Shown here in pieces: positions 7,720 to 17,799 of a DNA stretch of 64,000 nucleotides. The position numbers were made by a program, and so were the translations under genes. The notes under the pieces were generated by a model. It worked only from the letters and a program-made list of their open reading frames with translations. It had not been told where the DNA came from and ran no database searches. Within the stretch, counting starts at the first letter, position 1; every line of letters starts with the position of its first letter. Where the stretch lies: the NCBI RefSeq assembly GCF_001605885.1, contig NZ_LRPE01000035.1:105593-169592 (forward strand). The letters are read 5' to 3'. The DNA comes from Acinetobacter lactucae. GTDB lineage: Bacteria > Pseudomonadota > Gammaproteobacteria > Pseudomonadales > Moraxellaceae.

Positions 7720-7744
7720 CTTGAATTTTTCCCCTAAGCCCCGC
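7720..7744 (+). promoter_or_regulatory. Heat-shock (sigma-32 type) promoter of htpX
   Basis: CTTGAA (7720-7725), 13 nt of spacer, then CCCCGC (7739-7744) continuing as ATATTA, matches the sigma-32 pattern CTTGAA-N13-15-CCCCAT. It lies about 65 bp before the htpX start. htpX belongs to the heat-shock regulon in E. coli, so site and gene agree. Confidence 0.6.
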
Positions 7745-7809
7745 ATATTAGCTGCATGATTTCGAATTTGTAAATCAGATAACATTTTATTTATAAGAGG
7801 ATTTTCTCA

Positions 7810-8715
7810 ATGATGCGGATTGGTTTGTTTTTGCTTACCAACCTCGCGGTACTGGTTGTAGCTGGCATTATTTTGTCACTCTTCGGTGTCGGTAGTTACC
7901 ATGGCGCGGGTGGCTTGAATCTAGGCAACCTTTTAGTGATCTGTTTTGTGTTTGGTATGGTGGGATCTTTAATCTCGTTATTCATGTCAAAATGGATGGC
8001 TAAGAAAACGACCGGTACAGAACTGATCGACCCGAATGCTCCTCGTAACCAAGCTGAAAGCTGGTTATTGCAAACAGTCGCTGAACTTTCTCAACGTGCT
8101 GGTATCAACATGCCAGAGGTTGGTATTTTTCCATCATATCAATCCAATGCCTTTGCAACAGGCTGGAACAAGAATGATGCCCTAGTTGCCGTTTCCACCG
8201 GCTTACTTGAGCGTATGAACAAAGATGAGCTACGTGCTGTGCTTGCGCACGAGATTGGTCACGTTGCAAATGGTGACATGGTTACCCTAGCGCTCATCCA
8301 AGGTGTTGTGAACGCCTTTGTTATGTTCTTTGCTCGTGTGGTTGGTGACTTCATTGACCGTAATGTCTTTGGTCGTCAAGACGATGAAGCCCCTGGTATG
8401 GGTTACTTCATTATTACCATAGTATTGGATATCGTCTTTGGTATTCTCGCTTCTGCCATTGTGATGTGGTTCTCTCGTTATCGTGAATACCGTGCTGATG
8501 AAGCAGGTGCACGTTTAGCAGGTAAACAAGCAATGATTTCTGCATTATTACGTCTACAAGCTGAGACAGAAATGCCAGATCAAATGCCAAAAGAAATGAA
8601 AGCCTTCGCAATTGCGGAAGGTAAAGAACAAGGCTTTAGCTTAGCTGCTTTGTTCCAAACCCACCCAACAATTGAACAACGTGTGGCAGCTTTACATCAA
8701 TTAGATTGCCCATAA
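7810..8715 (+). CDS. htpX: Membrane zinc protease HtpX
   Basis: A 301-residue M48-family protease. Two N-terminal membrane segments (about 4-26 and 38-60) precede the catalytic HEIGH (147-151, in [14 protein letters not shown]), two more membrane segments (about 160-178 and 198-220), and EYRADEAGA with the third zinc ligand Glu. It degrades damaged membrane proteins together with FtsH, which is encoded at 43218-45113. An AGAGGA ribosome binding site precedes the ATG. A sigma-32-like promoter is at 7720-7744 and a strong terminator at 8728-8759. The C-terminal motif [11 protein letters not shown] is also typical of the family. Confidence 0.95.
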   Translation: MMRIGLFLLTNLAVLVVAGIILSLFGVGSYHGAGGLNLGNLLVICFVFGMVGSLISLFMSKWMAKKTTGTELIDPNAPRNQAESWLLQTVAELSQRAGINMPEVGIFPSYQSNAFATGWNKNDALVAVSTGLLERMNKDELRAVLAHEIGHVANGDMVTLALIQGVVNAFVMFFARVVGDFIDRNVFGRQDDEAPGMGYFIITIVLDIVFGILASAIVMWFSRYREYRADEAGARLAGKQAMISALLRLQAETEMPDQMPKEMKAFAIAEGKEQGFSLAALFQTHPTIEQRVAALHQLDCP

Positions 8716-8727
8716 AAGTTTAGTGTA

Positions 8728-8759
8728 AAAATAAAGCCTCCATTTGGAGGCTTTATTTT
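8728..8759. terminator. Bidirectional terminator after htpX
   Basis: AAATAAAGCCTCC pairs with GGAGGCTTTATTT around a 4-nt loop, with T-rich flanks. It is shared by convergent htpX and the DUF4112 gene. Confidence 0.88.
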
Positions 8760-8762
8760 TTA

Positions 8763-9338
8763 TTACATGGTTTGATAGAGACCCCACAGGTAACTTGCGC
8801 CCCACCAAACTGCTAAACCCATTAAAATCAATACAAACGCGCCTATTAAATCGGGAATATGCAACCATAACCAACTGATAACAGGATTACGCCAGAAAGC
8901 TGAATTCTGCTGCTTCCTTTCGAGTTTTTCATGTAAGTATGGGTGAACAACATGAATATCACTCTGAATCGCATATTCTTCGCGTATATGCGTATGAACC
9001 ACATCTAGTGCTTTTCGACTTGGTCGTATAAAAATATCAAAAATAGTCCCAGCAACTGGAACAAATCCGACTACAGCATCTACAACCGCCAGTTTAATGA
9101 CTGGCGTTAGCTTATGTTGAGGCACACCAATTTGTTTAGCTTTATAAATCGCATAGCAGGTCAATGCGAAACCAGCAACATCACCCGCCACCGGAATCGT
9201 ACTCAGCGCAGCATCGGCACCAATACCTTGCTTTGTAAAAGGAATGCGAACCGCACTGTCCATCATGGTGGCGAACTTAGCCAGATCTCGTTCTAGTGCG
9301 ATGACCTGTTGTGCTGTTAATTTTTTTTCTTGAGGCAT
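8763..9338 (-). CDS. DUF4112 membrane protein
   Basis: A 191-residue protein matching the DUF4112 pattern: a leading helix (RDLAKFATMMDSAVRIPFT), GIGADAALSTIPVAGDVAGFALTCY, then a second related half ending VVGFVPVAGTIFDIFIRPSRKA. The C-terminus adds a clear membrane helix (about 163-185: LIGAFVLILMGLAVWWGASYL). Function is unknown for the family. It starts 73 bp past the stop of the RND pump gene on the same strand and may be co-transcribed with it. A long imperfect inverted repeat (TAAATCAA/TTGATTTA, about 9340-9390) sits in that gap. Confidence 0.8.
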   Translation of the reverse strand: MPQEKKLTAQQVIALERDLAKFATMMDSAVRIPFTKQGIGADAALSTIPVAGDVAGFALTCYAIYKAKQIGVPQHKLTPVIKLAVVDAVVGFVPVAGTIFDIFIRPSRKALDVVHTHIREEYAIQSDIHVVHPYLHEKLERKQQNSAFWRNPVISWLWLHIPDLIGAFVLILMGLAVWWGASYLWGLYQTM

Positions 9339-9411
9339 CTAAATCAAATATATAAAGAGAAAGTTAATCTTAATATACTTGATTTAATGCCTCTTTTTAA
9401 ATTGTTTACTT

Positions 9412-12400
9412 TTAACTAGCAGCTTTCGATCTAAACAAGGAACGCAGTAACACGTACATGACTGGAATAAAGAAAAGAACCAGTACTGTACCGAACATCA
9501 CGCCACCTAAAATACTAATACCGATTTCTTGACGGCTTACAGCTCCAGCACCTTGCGCAAATACAAGAGGAATCACACCTGCACCAAAGGCCAAAGATGT
9601 CATTAAAATAGGTCTTAAACGTAAGCTTGCCCCTTCTAAGGCTGCCTGAATGGCATTCTTACCTTTTTCCTGAGCCAAAGCTGCAAACTCAACAATTAAA
9701 ATGGCGTTTTTACATGACAAGCCAATTGTAGTTAATAGTGCAATCTGGAAATACACATCATTGGGTAGTCCAAAAATATAAGAGAAAATGACACTCCCTC
9801 CCACACCAAGCGGAATAGAGGTCATTACCGCTGCGGGGATGCTTAAACTTTCATAGAGTGCAGCTAAACATAAGAAGATAAAGCCTGCCGAAATTAAATA
9901 TAACCAGACGGCCTGATTTGTCGACTTCTGTTCTTCAAAGGATAACCCTGTCCATGCCAAGCCAACATCCTTTTGCTGATTTACAAGTTGTTCAACATCT
10001 TTCATTGCCTGCCCCGAACTGCTACCACTCGCCACATCGGCTTGTAACTGTAAGGCGCTATAACCCATATAACGTTTTACGATTTCAGGAGCACCGCCCC
10101 AACTGAAGTTAGCAAATGAACTAAAAGGTACCATTTGATTTTGGTTGTTACGCACAGACCAATTATATAAATCTTCCGGTTTTGATCTGAACTCGGCATC
10201 ACCTTGAATCATAACGCGCTTGATACGGCCACGGTCAATAAAGTCATTTACATACGTTCCACCCCATGCACTCGACAAGGTATTGTTAATCGCGGGTAAC
10301 TCTAATCCATTTGCTAATGCTTGTTTCTGATCAATCTTAATATTGAGGTTTGTTTTACTATCAGTTGATTGCTTATCAAAGTTTTCAAAACTTGAATAAC
10401 CTTTGCTCTGTGTTTGCAACTGACGGAAGGTATTATCTAGAAAATCTTGCCCTTGCCCATTCAAATCTTGAATCCATAAATCCAGACCATCGGTTTGGCC
10501 TAAACCATTGACTGAAGCAGGTAATGTCACATTAATTTGTGCATTATTGAATTGACTAAAATATTTCATCGCACGCTTTTGTATAGCATCCGCCGAATTT
10601 TCTTTACCAGTACGCACATCCCAAGGTTTTAAAGCAATAAATCCTTGTGCCAAGTTCTGCCCTGTACCAGAATAATTTCGGCCATAGCGAATCAAAACCA
10701 GATCCACATTCTTATCTTCTTGAGTTAAGAAATATTGACGGACTTGTTCTCCAATTTTCTGACTTTGCGAGATTGGAGCGCTATCAACAAGCTTAATTTG
10801 AACACTTAAAATGCCTTGATCTTCTTTAGGAATAAATCCACTTTTTAAACCACTATAGAACAGTGCAAAAACAGCAATCAAAGCCACAAAAATTACGATA
10901 ACCGATTTACTGTAACGAATGCTTGTCTGGACGATTTTTATATATTGATTTTTAAGTTGGTCAATTTTTCGATTAAACCAAATTGCCCAACGCTTAGGCT
11001 TTGGATTCGGTTTTAAAATTAAGGCACACAAAGCGGGTGTGAGGACCAAGGCAACGACGAGCGATAACGCCATAGCGGCAACTAAAGTAATGGAAAACTG
11101 ACGGTAAATCACGCCAATTGAACCACCTAAAAATGACATTGGAATAAAAACAGCAGTTAAAACCAAAGTAATTCCCACTAAGGCACCACTAATTTCTCCC
11201 ATCGACTCAATGGCTGCTTCTTTTGGCGTTAAATGCTGCTCATGCATAAGCCGCTCAACATTCTCAACCACCACAATCGCATCATCGACTAACAAACCAA
11301 TGGCAAGCACTAATGCAAATAGCGTTAAGGTGTTAATACTAAAACCGAGCACATATAAAACAGCAAAAGTTCCTAAAATAACAACAGGCACGGTAATACT
11401 CGGAATGAGTGTAGCGCGCCAACTTTGTAAGAACAGGAACATCACCAAAATAACTAAAATAATCGCTTCAATAAGTGTTTTAACAACTTCTTTAATTGAC
11501 TCTTGAACAAACGGCGTATTATCTCGTGGATAAACAATTTTATAGCCGGCAGGTAATTTAGTTGTAAGCTGATCTAGAGTTTGATGGATGAGTTTAGAAG
11601 TCTGAATTGCATTTGCACCCGAAGATAGCGAAATACCTAAACCAGCGGCTGGATAACCATTAATGGTGTTAAAAGACTGATAATTTTCTGCCCCTAATTC
11701 CACTCTAGCAATATCTTTTAAGTAGACATAGCTGGCTGTTTGATTTGCTTTCACTACAATATTTTGAAAATCTTCGACTGTTTTTAGTCGAGAACCTGCA
11801 GTGACTTTAGTATTTAAATATTGTCCATCAATGACGGGTAAATCACCGATTGCACCTGCGGCAACTTGGGTATTTTGAGCAGTGATTGCATTCGCTACAT
11901 CACTTGGCATTAGATTATATTGTTTTAATTTCTCTGGATTTAGCCAGATTCGCATTGCATATTGCGAACCGAAAACATCAGACTCACCCACCCCTTCAAT
12001 ACGGTTTAGGTTATCTACTACATGCGTAGTTAGATAGTCTGATAGCTCAATATTTCCCGATTTACCTGTCGAATCATATAAACCTACCACCATAAAAGTA
12101 TCGCCGAGTGACTTACTCACGGTCACCCCTTGGCGTTGTACTTCATCGGGTAAACGTCTTATGACGCCACTAATACTATTTTGTACTTGGACCTGTGCTG
12201 TATCTGGATTTGTTCCATTATCAAAACTAATGGTGATTCGGCTACGTCCTGATGAATCACTGGTAGAGCTGAAATAAAGTAAATTATCAATACCTTGTAT
12301 TTGTTGTTCTAAAATCTGAGTAACACTTTGTTCAACCGTTTGTGCATCTGCACCACTATAACTTGCCGATACTGTAATTTTAGGAGGAGCAATATCAGGA

Positions 12401-12507
12401 TAGCGCTCTACGGGTAAATTCAGCACCGAAAAAATACCAAATGCCATAACAATAATTGCGAGTACACTGGCAAAAATGGGACGCTGAATAAAAAATTTAG
12501 ATAGCAT
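9412..12507 (-). CDS. RND-family (HAE1/AcrB-like) efflux transporter without an adjacent partner
   Basis: A 1031-residue inner-membrane proton antiporter of the AcrB/AdeB type. It begins with FFIQRPIFASVLAIIVMAFG, followed by a large periplasmic loop. Membrane segment 4 has the proton-relay pair D408-D409 (GLLVDDAIVVVEN), a second periplasmic loop follows, and GLSCKNAILIVEF near the C-terminus supplies the relay Lys. Such pumps export drugs or toxic compounds in a tripartite complex with a membrane fusion protein and an outer-membrane channel. Neither partner gene is next to it: a glycerophosphodiesterase diverges 250 bp away and DUF4112 follows. It is not the same sequence as AdeB as I recall it. 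Substrates cannot be read from the sequence. Confidence 0.92.
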   Translation of the reverse strand: MLSKFFIQRPIFASVLAIIVMAFGIFSVLNLPVERYPDIAPPKITVSASYSGADAQTVEQSVTQILEQQIQGIDNLLYFSSTSDSSGRSRITISFDNGTNPDTAQVQVQNSISGVIRRLPDEVQRQGVTVSKSLGDTFMVVGLYDSTGKSGNIELSDYLTTHVVDNLNRIEGVGESDVFGSQYAMRIWLNPEKLKQYNLMPSDVANAITAQNTQVAAGAIGDLPVIDGQYLNTKVTAGSRLKTVEDFQNIVVKANQTASYVYLKDIARVELGAENYQSFNTINGYPAAGLGISLSSGANAIQTSKLIHQTLDQLTTKLPAGYKIVYPRDNTPFVQESIKEVVKTLIEAIILVILVMFLFLQSWRATLIPSITVPVVILGTFAVLYVLGFSINTLTLFALVLAIGLLVDDAIVVVENVERLMHEQHLTPKEAAIESMGEISGALVGITLVLTAVFIPMSFLGGSIGVIYRQFSITLVAAMALSLVVALVLTPALCALILKPNPKPKRWAIWFNRKIDQLKNQYIKIVQTSIRYSKSVIVIFVALIAVFALFYSGLKSGFIPKEDQGILSVQIKLVDSAPISQSQKIGEQVRQYFLTQEDKNVDLVLIRYGRNYSGTGQNLAQGFIALKPWDVRTGKENSADAIQKRAMKYFSQFNNAQINVTLPASVNGLGQTDGLDLWIQDLNGQGQDFLDNTFRQLQTQSKGYSSFENFDKQSTDSKTNLNIKIDQKQALANGLELPAINNTLSSAWGGTYVNDFIDRGRIKRVMIQGDAEFRSKPEDLYNWSVRNNQNQMVPFSSFANFSWGGAPEIVKRYMGYSALQLQADVASGSSSGQAMKDVEQLVNQQKDVGLAWTGLSFEEQKSTNQAVWLYLISAGFIFLCLAALYESLSIPAAVMTSIPLGVGGSVIFSYIFGLPNDVYFQIALLTTIGLSCKNAILIVEFAALAQEKGKNAIQAALEGASLRLRPILMTSLAFGAGVIPLVFAQGAGAVSRQEIGISILGGVMFGTVLVLFFIPVMYVLLRSLFRSKAAS

Positions 12508-12690
12508 GGCTGCTCAGAATTAGGTCGTCAATTAACAAATGGCAATACCAAATTTGCCCTCTTGATCATCAACGAGCGATATAAAAAAGACAAGTAGAAT
12601 TAACACAATAAATGCAATTAGAACAAAAACAAAGCAAGAACTCGTATTTCCTACAAACCCATAAACAAGGTTTTAACAAGTGTCACTGAA

Positions 12691-12702
12691 AATTCATGAA
12701 TT
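12691..12702. promoter_or_regulatory. 12-bp perfect palindrome in the divergent region
   Basis: AATTCATGAATT lies in the 251-bp spacer between the divergent RND and glpQ genes, followed closely by TTCATGATCATG. It could be an operator, but no regulator gene is nearby. Confidence 0.25.
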
Positions 12703-12758
12703 CTTCATGATCATGTCAAGTTCAATCATCAGACTAAATGCGTTTCGACTAAAACAAT

Positions 12759-13913
12759 ATGAGTAGAATTATGTTTAAAAGAGCACTTTTATGCTTAAGT
12801 TTAATTAGCTTGGTTGGTTGTAATGATGACGATAAAACTGAAAACTCACCAACCACACCAGAATATCAACTTCCTAAAATTTTAGTGGTAGGCCACCGTG
12901 GCGCTAGCGCTTTACGTCCAGAACACACATTAGCTTCATATCAAAAAGCCATTGATGATGGTGCAGATTTTATTGAACCTGATCTAGTCTCTACAAAAGA
13001 TGGCGTATTGGTTACTCGCCATGAAAATGAGATTGGTGGAACAACCAATGTAAGCACTTTAAGCCAGTTTGCAGATCGTAAAACAACAAAAAATATTGAC
13101 GGTAAAGATTTAACAGGCTGGTTTACAGAAGACTTCACATTAAGTGAATTACAGCAACTTAAAGCACGCGAACGTATTCCTGAGTTCCGCCCAGCAAACA
13201 CAGCCTATAACAACCTCTACCCTGTCCCGACGCTAGAGCAAGTAATTGAACTGACTGAAGCAAATTATAAGAAAACGGGGAAAATTATTGGTTTATATAT
13301 TGAAACCAAACATCCGACTTATTTTAAAAACCAGAAGCTGGAAATAGAAGATACCCTGCTTAAAACCTTAGCTAAATATGAATATACACGTGATATTGCA
13401 CCTGTCTACTTACAGTCGTTTGAAGTGAGTAATTTAAAATATTTAAAAGACCAGCTCGACCTTCATAAAACGATTAAACATGCACAAATCATTCAATTAT
13501 ATGATGCTAAAACCTCTCAACCAGCCGACTTCGTTGAATCTGGTGAAACTAAAACTTATGCCGATTTAGCCACAGCACAAGGCTTAAAAGACGTAGCTAA
13601 ATATGCAAACGGTGTAGGGCCAAGTAAAGGCTACATTCTGAACTTTAATGACAATGGTTCAGTTCAGACGACTTCGTTTATTTCTGATGCACATACGGCT
13701 GGCTTAAAAGTACATCCTTATACTTTCCGCCCAGAAAATAATTATTTACCAAAGCCTTTAAAATGTAGTCAAGATAAACCAGCTGAACGCTGCCCATCTG
13801 GTGCTTTAAAAGAGTTTGAAGCCTATTTCAAAGCTGGTGTTGATGGCGTCTTTACAGATGACCCAGCACTTGGCCGTGAAGCCGTTATTAATTTTGAGAA
13901 AGCCGCAAAATAA
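12759..13913 (+). CDS. glpQ: Glycerophosphodiester phosphodiesterase, lipoprotein
   Basis: A 384-residue GDPD-family enzyme. The lipobox LVGC gives lipidated C21, so it is anchored in an envelope membrane. Catalytic motifs are VVGHRGASALRPEHT (general-acid/base His and Arg), EPDLVSTKDGVLVTRHE (metal ligands Glu and Asp, second His) and IETKHP. The C-terminal HPYTFRPEN...DGVFTDDPALG closes the TIM barrel. It hydrolyses glycerophosphodiesters to glycerol 3-phosphate and an alcohol, which can feed GlpD (31635-33152). A second in-frame ATG at 12771 is also possible as start; neither has a strong ribosome binding site. Monocistronic, with a hairpin terminator. Confidence 0.9.
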   Translation: MSRIMFKRALLCLSLISLVGCNDDDKTENSPTTPEYQLPKILVVGHRGASALRPEHTLASYQKAIDDGADFIEPDLVSTKDGVLVTRHENEIGGTTNVSTLSQFADRKTTKNIDGKDLTGWFTEDFTLSELQQLKARERIPEFRPANTAYNNLYPVPTLEQVIELTEANYKKTGKIIGLYIETKHPTYFKNQKLEIEDTLLKTLAKYEYTRDIAPVYLQSFEVSNLKYLKDQLDLHKTIKHAQIIQLYDAKTSQPADFVESGETKTYADLATAQGLKDVAKYANGVGPSKGYILNFNDNGSVQTTSFISDAHTAGLKVHPYTFRPENNYLPKPLKCSQDKPAERCPSGALKEFEAYFKAGVDGVFTDDPALGREAVINFEKAAK

Positions 13914-13928
13914 ATAAAGTTAGTAAGA

Positions 13929-13958
13929 AAAAACAGGGCAATAAATGCCCTGTTCTTT
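13929..13958. terminator. Bidirectional terminator after glpQ
   Basis: AACAGGGCA pairs with TGCCCTGTT around a 5-nt loop, with A-run before and T-run after, between convergent genes. Confidence 0.85.
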
Positions 13959-14921
13959 TTATTTCTCTACGACATTATCGAAATAGAGAGGAATCCACTG
14001 ATATTGCTGTGCATTTACTTTGTAAACGTGACCAATGCCTGGGAATGGTAAATGTGGTGCTGCAACCCATTGCTGTTTATTTGAAATTTCAGCAAACATT
14101 TTTAGACGGGTATTAATTGCCTGCTCAGAATTCACATCAAAATCTACCCCAGTTTTTGGAGCATCAAATTGCAAAGAATGTGAATGAACGATGTCTCCAA
14201 CAAAAATGATTTGCTGATCATTACTTTTTAAGCGAAAGCTATGATGGCCTGGTGTGTGACCACGAGTATCAATCACCTCAAAACTTTGAATAACATCGCC
14301 ATCTTTAAATGTCTTAAAAGCTTTTTTTGCTTGATATGGAGCAAGAGCAGTTTTTACGTTTTTAACGGTGCCCAAATAACTTTCTTTTTTGTCTGCTGGC
14401 ACTGTTTTTTCAGAAGCAGGATTTAACCAGTAATCAGCTTCACGCTCATGGGCATATACAGTTGCGTTAGGAAATACGGCTTTTCCATTTTGAGCAATCC
14501 CACACACATGATCTGGGTGTAGATGAGTAAGCAAAACAGTTTTTACATCAGCAAGCTTATAACCTGCCAATTCAATATTTTTTGCAATCGAACCAAGTTG
14601 AGGACCAAAACAACTTGCTGCCCCACTGTCTACAAGCGTTAAGCTTTTACCATCATCTACTAAAAATGCATTTACCGAGGTCTGAATCCCTTTCTCATTA
14701 ACAGCAGCATATTTAGTTAAAATTTTAGTTTTCTGAGCTTGATTTAAATTTTTGAATAAATCAGGCTTTAAATAAATTGTACCATCAAGCAAAGAGGTAA
14801 TGCGGTAGTTGCCAAATTGATGGTGATAATATCCCGGTACTTGCGAGGTTGCAGTTGGCTCAGCATAACTTGCATGTATGCTACCAATTGCAAGGCCCAA
14901 AGCGACACATAATTTTTTCAT
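13959..14921 (-). CDS. Secreted metallo-beta-lactamase-fold hydrolase
   Basis: A 320-residue protein with a signal peptide (cut near ASYA, residue 20). The MBL fold shows HLHPDH (H133, H135, D137, H138), a later DTRGHTPGHHSF His ligand, the bridging Asp in IFVGDIVH, and a terminal His in APHLPFPGIGH. This ligand set fits a dinuclear zinc hydrolase of the broad MBL superfamily, of the lactonase or quorum-quenching-like type more than the classical class B beta-lactamases. The substrate is unknown and resistance is not implied. Its likely location is the periplasm. It is monocistronic and diverges from dgkA by about 106 bp. Confidence 0.85.
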   Translation of the reverse strand: MKKLCVALGLAIGSIHASYAEPTATSQVPGYYHHQFGNYRITSLLDGTIYLKPDLFKNLNQAQKTKILTKYAAVNEKGIQTSVNAFLVDDGKSLTLVDSGAASCFGPQLGSIAKNIELAGYKLADVKTVLLTHLHPDHVCGIAQNGKAVFPNATVYAHEREADYWLNPASEKTVPADKKESYLGTVKNVKTALAPYQAKKAFKTFKDGDVIQSFEVIDTRGHTPGHHSFRLKSNDQQIIFVGDIVHSHSLQFDAPKTGVDFDVNSEQAINTRLKMFAEISNKQQWVAAPHLPFPGIGHVYKVNAQQYQWIPLYFDNVVEK

Positions 14922-15027
14922 CTATTCTTCTCTATTCAGTTATAAAGTCGAAATCTTTAAAAAAGATTTAATAATTTTTTAAGACCCAAATTATATAATG
15001 CATGAAAAGTGTCAGAAATATAAGTAA

Positions 15028-15402
15028 ATGAATAGCTATTCTCCTTATAAGGGTAAAAGTGGTCTTAAGCGTATATTGAATGCGATGGGCTACTCTATTT
15101 CAGGATTTAAAGCAGCTTATAAAAATGAGGCCGCTTTTCGCCAAATTGTTTTAATTAATATTATTTTGATTCCAGTTAGTTTTTTTCTAGATGTGAGCCG
15201 TAGCGAACATATATTACTGATTATCGTATGTCTTTTTGCAATGATCGTGGAGCTATTCAACTCGGCTATTGAGGCAGTAGTTGATCGAGTCTCTCTTGAA
15301 AAACATCAGCTTTCCAAAAATGCAAAAGATATGGGAAGTGCTGCCCAATTTGTTGCACTTTCTATCATTACTATTACATGGTTAATTATTTTATTAGGCT
15401 AA
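15028..15402 (+). CDS. dgkA: Diacylglycerol kinase DgkA
   Basis: A 124-residue protein of normal length for this small trimeric membrane kinase. It has an amphipathic N-terminus (GLKRILNAMGYSISGFKAAYKNEAAFRQ) and three membrane helices. The signature VELFNSAIEAVVDRVS with KNAKDMGSAAQ carries the catalytic and Mg-ATP binding residues. It phosphorylates diacylglycerol to phosphatidate, recycling lipid left by periplasmic glucan or LPS modification. Transcription ends at hairpins shared with groEL at 15407-15436 and 15526-15555. Confidence 0.93.
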   Translation: MNSYSPYKGKSGLKRILNAMGYSISGFKAAYKNEAAFRQIVLINIILIPVSFFLDVSRSEHILLIIVCLFAMIVELFNSAIEAVVDRVSLEKHQLSKNAKDMGSAAQFVALSIITITWLIILLG

Positions 15403-15406
15403 AAAA

Positions 15407-15436
15407 AACCATGCCTACAAGTAAATAAGCATGGTT
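15407..15436 (-). terminator. Secondary terminator behind groEL
   Basis: AACCATGC (15407-15414) pairs with GCATGGTT (15429-15436). On the minus strand the stem is followed by eight T residues, so it would stop read-through from groEL into dgkA antisense. Confidence 0.6.
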
Positions 15437-15525
15437 GTAACAAAAGAGGAACTTCTAGCTGCTGTTCCTGTTTTTTAATATAAATAGTTAAACTTAATTA
15501 TTTCTTAAAATCACATGAAAAAATA

Positions 15526-15555
15526 AAAAAATCCCTGCATAAGCAGGGATTTTTG
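15526..15555. terminator. Intrinsic terminator of groEL
   Basis: AAAAATCCCTGC pairs with GCAGGGATTTTT around a 4-nt loop, 21 bp past the groEL stop. T-runs on both strands make it usable for dgkA too. Confidence 0.88.
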
Positions 15556-15575
15556 GTTAAAGCGTTGATGCGTTA

Positions 15576-17228
<1,653 letters not shown>

Positions 17229-17268
17229 TTAAATACTGAATCTGATAATGAATTGAGTTATGGATTGA

Positions 17269-17559
17269 TTAGCCTTCCAACACAGCTAAAATGTCTGACT
17301 CTTTCATGATTAAGAGTTCTTCACCACTTACTTTCACTGTTGTACCTGCATAAGTACCAAACAATACTTTGTCACCAACTTTAACATCCAAAGCACGTAC
17401 GCCATTCTCAGTGATTTGACCATTACCTACTGCAATTACTTCACCTTGAGATGGTTTTTCAGCAGCAGAACCTGGAAGTAAAATACCACCAGCAGTTTTG
17501 GTTTCTTCTTCTACGCGACGAATTACAACGCGATCATGTAATGGACGAATGTTGCTCAT
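17269..17559 (-). CDS. groES: 10-kDa co-chaperonin GroES
   Basis: A 96-residue protein beginning [19 protein letters not shown]. It contains the mobile loop [14 protein letters not shown] that binds GroEL and the dome-forming GNGQITENG region. Heptameric caps close the GroEL chamber. The open frame extends four codons further, to 17571, but that upstream ATG overlaps the GGAG ribosome binding site for the ATG at 17559, so the shorter start is preferred. It is first gene of the groES-groEL operon. Confidence 0.97.
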   Translation of the reverse strand: MSNIRPLHDRVVIRRVEEETKTAGGILLPGSAAEKPSQGEVIAVGNGQITENGVRALDVKVGDKVLFGTYAGTTVKVSGEELLIMKESDILAVLEG

Positions 17560-17643
17560 AATTAACTCCATCAGACTAAGTCTTTTTGATTAATCGTTAT
17601 TGCTTTAATCCAGAGCAATAACAAAATATTTAGATGTCACTTT

Positions 17644-17673
17644 TGTGGGGATGAAAAAAAAGGCTTCAAGGGG
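17644..17673 (-). promoter_or_regulatory. Heat-shock (sigma-32) promoter of groES-groEL
   Basis: On the minus strand CCCCTTGAA (core CTTGAA, 17665-17670), a 14-nt spacer and CCCCAC (17645-17650) match the sigma-32 consensus almost exactly. It lies about 85 bp before the groES start. Confidence 0.82.
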
Positions 17674-17752
17674 AAAATGAAAAAAAACTTATCTTTTTTG
17701 GTCATTTTTTAACAGGTTGTGAAGAGTTTTTATTAAATTTAAAGCACAAAAT

Positions 17753-17780
17753 AAAAGAGGCTATTTTCATAGCCTCTTTT
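17753..17780 (-). terminator. Terminator of the giant adhesin gene
   Basis: AAAAGAGGCTA pairs with TAGCCTCTTTT around a 6-nt loop, 20 bp past the stop at 17800. A- and T-rich flanks allow action on either strand. Confidence 0.85.
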
Positions 17781-17799
17781 ATAAAGATAAATTTTAATG

